Assembly (NCBI GenBank): GCA_028702365.1
Contig: JAQVOZ010000036.1
Location: 1 to 9,567, forward strand
Direction: 5' to 3'
From: Candidatus Omnitrophota bacterium
GTDB lineage: Bacteria; Omnitrophota; Gorgyraeia; Duberdicusellales; 4484-171
Length of the DNA: 9,567 bases
The notes under the pieces: generated by a model
What the model saw: the letters and a program-made list of their open reading frames with translations, nothing else
Database searches by the model: none
What the model was told of the DNA's origin: nothing
Made by a program: the position numbers and the translations under genes
Shown: positions 6,108 to 9,567 of the stretch, one piece after another
Position numbering within the stretch: the stretch's first letter is position 1
Layout of the letters: every line of letters begins with the position of its first letter

Positions 6108-6575
6108 TTATTTTTTGACAGGCGTTTCGTTATTTTTTACCGAAATTTCGCCAAGGTCAACCTTATTTTCGCCCTCTTTACTGCTTGACTCAACTTCTTT
6201 TTTTATACTGCTTAATTTCTCTTTGATAACATTTTGCATCGTTTTATAATTTTCCTGGATGCTCTGTATTTCTTTTTTAAGGCCTTCTATCTTATTATTG
6301 ATTTCAGCCTTGATTTGGTCTGGCTGGCTCAATTTGCCCGAAAGGTCATTTTTATATTTTTCGTAATCAATTTTAAATTCGTCAAGATTTAATTTAAAGC
6401 TTGAGATATTCATTTCGAATTCATTAAGTTTGTCATTCAAAAATTTATACTGCTTATTCAAAAGTTCCAGCTTATCGTTGCTATCCTTATACAACTTAAA
6501 ATTAAGCGCTGTAGCCGCAGCTATAGCGATAAACAAAACACCTATCAGTATCGTAAATATTTTACCGGACTTCAT
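6108..6575 (-). CDS. Membrane-anchored coiled-coil protein
   Basis: The 155-residue protein has a short basic N terminus, one membrane helix (about 6-24, GKIFTILIGVLFIAIAAATAL) and a long charged segment (about 30-130) with heptad-like Leu, Ile and Phe spacing that should form a coiled coil. The tail is Ser, Lys and Glu rich. The topology is probably an N-in signal anchor with the coiled coil in the periplasm. A GTG two codons upstream (6581) lies inside the GGGGAGG ribosome site (6581-6587), so the ATG at 6575, five nt beyond that site, is the start. It follows the PilZ gene but has its own strong promoter. Coiled coils of this sort are too generic for a family call. Confidence 0.78.
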   Translation of the reverse strand: MKSGKIFTILIGVLFIAIAAATALNFKLYKDSNDKLELLNKQYKFLNDKLNEFEMNISSFKLNLDEFKIDYEKYKNDLSGKLSQPDQIKAEINNKIEGLKKEIQSIQENYKTMQNVIKEKLSSIKKEVESSSKEGENKVDLGEISVKNNETPVKK

Positions 6576-6621
6576 GAACACCTCCCCTTAATTAACAACT
6601 ATATAATTTTATATCAACAAT

Positions 6622-6655
6622 CCAATATAACACCCTTAATATTGGTGTCAATATT
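6622..6655. promoter_or_regulatory. Operator-like cluster of ATATTGG half-sites over the promoter
   Basis: On the plus strand, CCAATAT (6622-6628) and ATATTGG (6639-6645) form one 7-bp inverted repeat with a 10-bp spacer. AATATTG (6638-6644) and CAATATT (6649-6655) form a second with a 4-bp spacer. Together they cover the -10 and -35 boxes. The arrangement is what a repressor site would look like, but the binding protein is unknown. Confidence 0.45.
6624..6651 (-). promoter_or_regulatory. Sigma70 promoter of the coiled-coil protein gene
   Basis: A perfect TTGACA (6646-6651) is followed after 16 bp by TATATT (6624-6629). The start site would be near 6617, giving a leader of about 40 nt with a strong GGGGAGG before the ATG. 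The same spacing occurs in the promoters at 4705-4732 and 4381-4408. Confidence 0.72.
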
Positions 6656-6663
6656 GTCTTTAG

Positions 6664-7008
6664 CTAAAGCGGTTTTCTTTGGATGAATTCACCTAGCTTT
6701 TCAAAAACAATTTGTTCCAAATTGGTAAATTCCACCCCCGTTTCATAGATAAGGCCCTTGGCAACTTCTTTTTGCCTCACGACTTTTCCTAGTAAATTTA
6801 TTCTTTGGGAAAAGAATGGGAAAAAAGTAAGCATTTTAAGGGTTGTTCCTTTGGGAAAAAGTTCGCTGGTTGTAAGAAGAAGCCCGCCCTGGCTTATATT
6901 CACCGTCTGAGAAATATTGAAATCAGACTCCGAATACATATTTTTATAACTGACAAGGAAAGCCGCATTCGCCCGCGGGTAACGCCGGCGTTCTACCCCA
7001 CTATACAT
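6664..7008 (-). CDS. PilZ-domain protein, probable c-di-GMP receptor
   Basis: The 114-residue protein is essentially one PilZ domain. The opening ERRRYPR (6-12) supplies the RxxxR motif (Arg8, Arg12), and NISQGG (37-42) supplies the (D/N)xSxxG motif (Asn37, Ser39, Gly42). Both c-di-GMP-binding motifs are therefore intact. Beta-strand segments (LKMLTFFPF, INLLGKVVRQ, LIYETGVEF) and a terminal helix follow the usual fold. PilZ proteins bind cyclic di-GMP and control motility, secretion or exopolysaccharide through partners; the partner here is unknown. The start is fixed by AAGGAGG (7014-7020) five nt before the ATG. It is preceded by a 116-nt leader with two dyads and followed by the promoter of the coiled-coil gene. 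Confidence 0.92.
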   Translation of the reverse strand: MYSGVERRRYPRANAAFLVSYKNMYSESDFNISQTVNISQGGLLLTTSELFPKGTTLKMLTFFPFFSQRINLLGKVVRQKEVAKGLIYETGVEFTNLEQIVFEKLGEFIQRKPL

Positions 7009-7054
7009 ACCATCCTCCTTAATTTTTTCTGCTTTTCACAGGAAAAATTAACCC

Positions 7055-7064
7055 GAAGCGCTTC
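7055..7064. repeat. Perfect 10-bp palindrome in the PilZ gene leader
   Basis: GAAGCGCTTC is self-complementary, and beyond a C/T mismatch CC and GG pair as well. It lies about 45 nt before the PilZ gene start. It may be a protein-binding site or part of an RNA hairpin; GCGC-TTCTG-GCGC can pair as an alternative. Confidence 0.35.
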
Positions 7065-7081
7065 TGGCGCGAGGGGTGATG

Positions 7082-7115
7082 ATAGAAGCAGATTCTAGCG
7101 GTAATCCACTTCTAT
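7082..7115. repeat. Interrupted inverted repeat in the PilZ gene leader
   Basis: ATAGAAG (7082-7088) pairs with CTTCTAT (7109-7115). Inside a symmetrical CA/CA internal loop, GATT (7091-7094) pairs with AATC (7103-7106) around an 8-nt loop. It starts 9 nt after the stop codon of the upstream gene. No T-run follows it on the minus strand, so a simple terminator is unlikely. Confidence 0.4.
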
Positions 7116-7124
7116 TCTTATATT

Positions 7125-7850
7125 CTACCCGGAAAAAGCAAGATATCCTATAACTAAAAAATTGGCAACCGGCAGCATCATCAAAAGCCCAAGCCATGCC
7201 GGTTTATTGCGCCTTTTGGCAATTTCCATCCAAATAATAATTATGCATGCTAGATTTACCAATGGGATTAGCAGAAGAATAAGCCACCAAAATGATTTAT
7301 TTGCTATCATTAGAATGAGAAATACATTTAGTATGGGCAGCCAGGCAAACCAGCCAAAAGGTGTATTTGTTTTAGCGGCTATTTTCTGTAAACATAATGA
7401 ATTATAAACATAAAACAGGATTGCCACAATCAGGAGAACAAACATGAATAGATTTTCGTAATGAAAAATAGATATCCGGCTATTAGCGCGGCGCGCTCTT
7501 GCAGATACCTGCGAAGAATGAGGACGATTTATAATTTTCGTTATTTGCGAAGTTTGTTTATAAAGAAATGGCGAGGTAATACAGTTATCCCCTATTCGCT
7601 TTTCAAAAGACTGCCCTTTATACTCGAAAGAAACTGCTGATTCGGAAATTTTTACTACTTTTATTCCATTGATTTCTTCTCCCGGCTTTACAGGCTCGCC
7701 GTTAACAACCGCCAAAGAACTTTGAGCGTCATACATAATGCCGCTTACACATACATTAGGCAGTTGAGCTCCTGCATCCTCGGGATAAACTACTCCGGTA
7801 ACAGAGAAAAACGCCAATAAAAAAATGAAAAATATGCGCTTATTGCCCAT
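7125..7850 (-). CDS. GspB/PulC-like periplasmic domain fused to DUF5684-type membrane domain
   Basis: The 241-residue protein has a signal peptide (1 to about 28, likely cleaved after AGA). Next is a short beta domain (about 35-86: VSGIMYDAQSSLAVVNGEPVKPG then EEINGIKVVKISESAVSF), whose pattern closely follows the C-terminal region of type II secretion GspB/PulC proteins. After a basic linker (to about 128) come four hydrophobic helices (about 133-150, 165-183, 187-207, 219-238). These carry the arrangement KIAAKTNTPFGWFAWLPI, IPLVNLACIII, IWMEIAKRRNKPAWLGLL and LPVANFLVIGYLAFS typical of DUF5684. The GspB domain binds the secretion ATPase-docking complex in known systems; the role here is unknown. 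The start ATG has only a weak AAGG upstream. A TATAAT at 7908-7913 may belong to its promoter, but no good -35 is seen. Confidence 0.75.
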   Translation of the reverse strand: MGNKRIFFIFLLAFFSVTGVVYPEDAGAQLPNVCVSGIMYDAQSSLAVVNGEPVKPGEEINGIKVVKISESAVSFEYKGQSFEKRIGDNCITSPFLYKQTSQITKIINRPHSSQVSARARRANSRISIFHYENLFMFVLLIVAILFYVYNSLCLQKIAAKTNTPFGWFAWLPILNVFLILMIANKSFWWLILLLIPLVNLACIIIIWMEIAKRRNKPAWLGLLMMLPVANFLVIGYLAFSG

Positions 7851-7953
7851 AAACCTTTTTTCTACATCGCAAACAGCTCACTTTACAGTTATACACAATT
7901 ATGTTCCATTATATTACAGAATAAAATTTTTGGTAGGGATTTTGATTAGAATT

Positions 7954-7980
7954 TTTCTTGGCAATATTATTACCAAGAAA
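7954..7980. repeat. 27-bp dyad downstream of tRNA-fMet
   Basis: TTTCTTGG (7954-7961) pairs with CCAAGAAA (7973-7980). After one C/A mismatch AAT pairs with ATT around a 3-nt loop, making the element almost fully symmetrical. It starts 17 nt beyond the mature tRNA 3' end. On the minus strand the stem is followed by A rather than T residues, so it is not a classical terminator; it might act in 3' processing or as a protein site. Confidence 0.45.
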
Positions 7981-7997
7981 GGCACAAAAAGAAGACA

Positions 7998-8071
7998 TTG
8001 CGGGGACAGGATTTGAACCTGTGACCTCAAGGTTATGAGCCTTGCGAGCTACCTGTCTGCTCCACCCCGCG
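7998..8071 (-). tRNA. Initiator tRNA-fMet (anticodon CAT)
   Basis: The 74-nt cloverleaf starts CGCGGGG and ends CCCCGCA plus discriminator A73, leaving the unpaired C1/A72 that marks bacterial initiators. The D stem is GAGC/GCTC with A11-U24, another initiator mark. The anticodon loop CTCATAA reads AUG, and the T arm is ACAGG-TTCAAAT-CCTGT. The anticodon stem is CAAGG/CCTTG, so the three usual G-C pairs above the loop are A29-U41, G30-C40 and G31-C39. CCA is not encoded. It lies between ftsB and the GspB-like gene on the same strand; no clear promoter was found in the 162 nt before it. Confidence 0.96.
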
Positions 8072-8082
8072 ACGTTATTCAT

Positions 8083-8097
8083 AGGGGCTCCGCCCCT
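8083..8097. repeat. Short GC-rich hairpin just upstream of tRNA-fMet
   Basis: AGGGGC-TCC-GCCCCT is a perfect 6-bp stem with a 3-nt loop, 11 nt before the tRNA 5' end. No T-run follows on either strand. It has the same stem and loop size as the hairpin at 3520-3534 near tRNA-Arg. The rest of the 8072-8233 gap shows no gene or convincing promoter. Confidence 0.45.
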
Positions 8098-8233
8098 TAC
8101 ATGACGCTCGCCTCGAAGTATTTTCAGAGAAGCCTTTTCTCGACTTGCTGTCACCCCGAAGGAATTTCAAGGAAGCGAAAAACCCATAAAAAACATAATT
8201 AGTTAAGAACGACTTGCAAAGAATTCTATCAAC

Positions 8234-8530
8234 TTATTCTGCTATGTCAACAACTATTTCGTTTTCCCTGGCTACACCGAGATTGTCGCGCGCGATTTTT
8301 TCGTAAAGATAGGGGTCTTTGCCGACTCTTTTTAATTTTCTCTGCATATCTTTGATCTCTTTAGCCAAACTTTTATTTTTAGCCAAAATTTCCTGGTTCA
8401 GCTGGCGCAATTTCTTTAATTTTGCATAATTAGGAAAATAAACGATTACGCCAAATATAAGCACGAGCACGCCTATAAAAATAATTTTAACCGCCTTAAA
8501 GTGATTTATATTTAAAAGTTTTTCCAGCAT
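8234..8530 (-). CDS. ftsB: Septum formation initiator family protein FtsB/DivIC
   Basis: With the start at 8530 the protein is 98 residues, the usual FtsB size: a short cytoplasmic N terminus, one membrane helix (about 13-32), a coiled coil (about 36-68, KLKKLRQLNQEILAKNKSLA) and the family's closing motif DPYLYEKIARDNLGVARENEIVV (about 72-95). FtsB joins FtsL and FtsQ in the divisome and helps activate septal peptidoglycan synthesis. An ATG at 8575 would add 15 residues and overlap enolase by 80 nt; the 8530 start overlaps it by 35 nt and fits the family better, though neither has a good ribosome site. The eno-ftsB order is widely conserved, including in E. coli. Confidence 0.9.
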   Translation of the reverse strand: MLEKLLNINHFKAVKIIFIGVLVLIFGVIVYFPNYAKLKKLRQLNQEILAKNKSLAKEIKDMQRKLKRVGKDPYLYEKIARDNLGVARENEIVVDIAE

Positions 8531-9567
8531 ACTCTGCGTTTTTACCAAGCCCCTCTTCAATACGTAAAAGCTCATTATATTTGCAAATCCTGTCTGTCCT
8601 TGAGAGAGAACCGGTTTTTATCTGGCCGCACCGGGTTCCTACCGCAAGATGAGATATAGTGACATCTTCTGTTTCTCCGGAACGATGGCTCATTACAGCG
8701 GTAAAATCGTTTTTAAATGCCAAATCTATCGCGGCAAGCGTCTCCGAAAGGCTGCCGATTTGGTTTACTTTTATCAAAATAGAATTTGCCGCTTTCTCCG
8801 CTATGCCCCTTTCAAGCCTTTTTGTATTAGTAACGAATAAATCGTCACCGACAATTTGAATCTTCTTGCCTAAATTTGCGGTAAACTTCTTCCAACCGCT
8901 CCAATCATCCTCGGCTAAACCGTCTTCAATGGAAACAATCGGAAATTTAGAAATAAGCTGCGAATAGAAATTAATCATATAATCTGAATCAACCTTTTGG
9001 CCCTCTAGCATATAACCGCCATCCTTAAAGAATGAACTGGACGCCGGATCCAAAGCCAAAGCAACTTCTTTGCCGGGTCTATATCCTGCTTTTTCTATCG
9101 CCTGGATAATCAATTCTAACGCTTCGCTATTTTTTGTTAAATTAGGGGCAAAACCGCCTTCATCGCCTACGGAGGTAGATAATTTCTTATTTTTCAAAAT
9201 CGATTTTAAATTATGAAATATTTCTGTCGCTGCCTGCAGTGCCCTTTTGAAGCTATCGAAACCTATCGGCGCAATCATAAATTCCTGAATATCTAAATTG
9301 TTATCGGCATGCAAACCGCCGTTTAAAATATTCATCAATGGAACCGGCAAGAGATTACCCTTTGTCCCGCCGATATAGCGGTAAAGCGGCACTTTTTTTG
9401 CGGCAGCAGCGGCTTTTGCGACAGCCAGAGATACTCCTAAGATTGCGTTTGCGCCAAGTTTGGATTTATTAGGCGTGCCATCAAGCTTAAGCATAAGCTT
9501 ATCAATCTTTTTAAAGTTAGGCTCCTCATTTTTTATTTCAGGGAAAATTATCTTATTTACGTTATCG
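8496..9567 (-). CDS. eno: Enolase (phosphopyruvate hydratase), 5' end cut by window
   Basis: The reading frame is open to the window edge and continues upstream past the internal ATG at 9494, with DNVNKIIFPEIKNEEPNFKK matching the family before KLMLKLDGTPNKSKLGANAILGVSLAVAKAAA. 356 residues are visible, so about 65 N-terminal residues are missing. The catalytic landmarks are intact: HADNNLDIQEFMI, VGDEGGFAPNL, ALDPAS (metal Asp), SIEDGLAEDDW (metal Glu), IVGDDLFVTN (metal Asp), ILIKVNQIGSLSET (catalytic Lys), SHRSGETED and GQIKTGSLSRTDRICKYNELLRIEE. Enolase interconverts 2-phosphoglycerate and phosphoenolpyruvate in glycolysis and gluconeogenesis and is a magnesium-dependent cytoplasmic enzyme. 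Its 3' end overlaps ftsB. Confidence 0.97.
   Translation of the reverse strand, partial: DNVNKIIFPEIKNEEPNFKKIDKLMLKLDGTPNKSKLGANAILGVSLAVAKAAAAAKKVPLYRYIGGTKGNLLPVPLMNILNGGLHADNNLDIQEFMIAPIGFDSFKRALQAATEIFHNLKSILKNKKLSTSVGDEGGFAPNLTKNSEALELIIQAIEKAGYRPGKEVALALDPASSSFFKDGGYMLEGQKVDSDYMINFYSQLISKFPIVSIEDGLAEDDWSGWKKFTANLGKKIQIVGDDLFVTNTKRLERGIAEKAANSILIKVNQIGSLSETLAAIDLAFKNDFTAVMSHRSGETEDVTISHLAVGTRCGQIKTGSLSRTDRICKYNELLRIEEGLGKNAEYAGKTFKYKSL

Noticed and set aside
7909..8154. Minus-strand 81-codon open frame containing AHNLEVTGSNPVPA
   Set aside because: It runs through tRNA-fMet; that peptide is the familiar mistranslation of a tRNA T arm, not a protein.
1..9567. CRISPR array, transposase, integrase or phage genes
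   Set aside because: No regularly spaced direct repeats and no such protein motifs were seen on either strand; the tRNA-fragment scar is the only hint of mobility.

Overview
All recognisable genes in this window, including both tRNAs, lie on the minus strand, so the text reads right to left in transcription order. The DNA is AT-rich, tightly packed and bacterial: enolase-FtsB pair, bacterial initiator tRNA, sigma70-type promoters, lipobox and signal peptides. The double-membrane features (a lipoprotein and a type II secretion-like periplasmic domain) suggest a Gram-negative cell plan. The PilZ protein opening (ERRRYPR), the DUF5684-type membrane domain and the small proline-tailed lipoprotein recall uncultivated Omnitrophota or related PVC-adjacent lineages. 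That placement is inference and weak. No gap between genes exceeds 300 bases.

Right end (9567-7998): the C-terminal 356 residues of enolase, then ftsB overlapping its 3' end, then the initiator tRNA-fMet, which carries an A29-U41 pair where most bacteria have G29-C41. Middle right (7850-5104): a secreted or membrane protein joining a GspB/PulC-like beta domain to a DUF5684-type membrane domain, a PilZ protein (probable c-di-GMP receptor), an anchored coiled-coil protein behind a strong promoter overlapped by an operator-like set of repeats, and a polytopic protein built of two related halves. A TPR/SNAP-like helical protein follows almost without a gap.

Middle left (4732-3622): a near-consensus promoter, a 62-residue unknown protein, a tiny lipoprotein whose own promoter would give a leaderless mRNA, a stand-alone CheY-like receiver and tRNA-Arg(ACG). 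Just downstream of the tRNA is an imperfect 19-bp copy of its 3' end fused to a nested hairpin element, resembling an integration or excision scar.

Left end (3447-1): a four-gene operon in which a two-ATPase Clp protein is followed at 18 nt by a WrbA/flavodoxin-like protein, then CutA, then a CcdA/DsbD-type membrane thiol transporter overlapping cutA by 20 nt. The Clp protein has no M domain and no ClpP-docking loop, and it has unusual residues at the D1 pore, D2 Walker B and D2 arginine-finger positions. The operon suggests protein quality control tied to redox or metal stress, but that link is inferred from position only.
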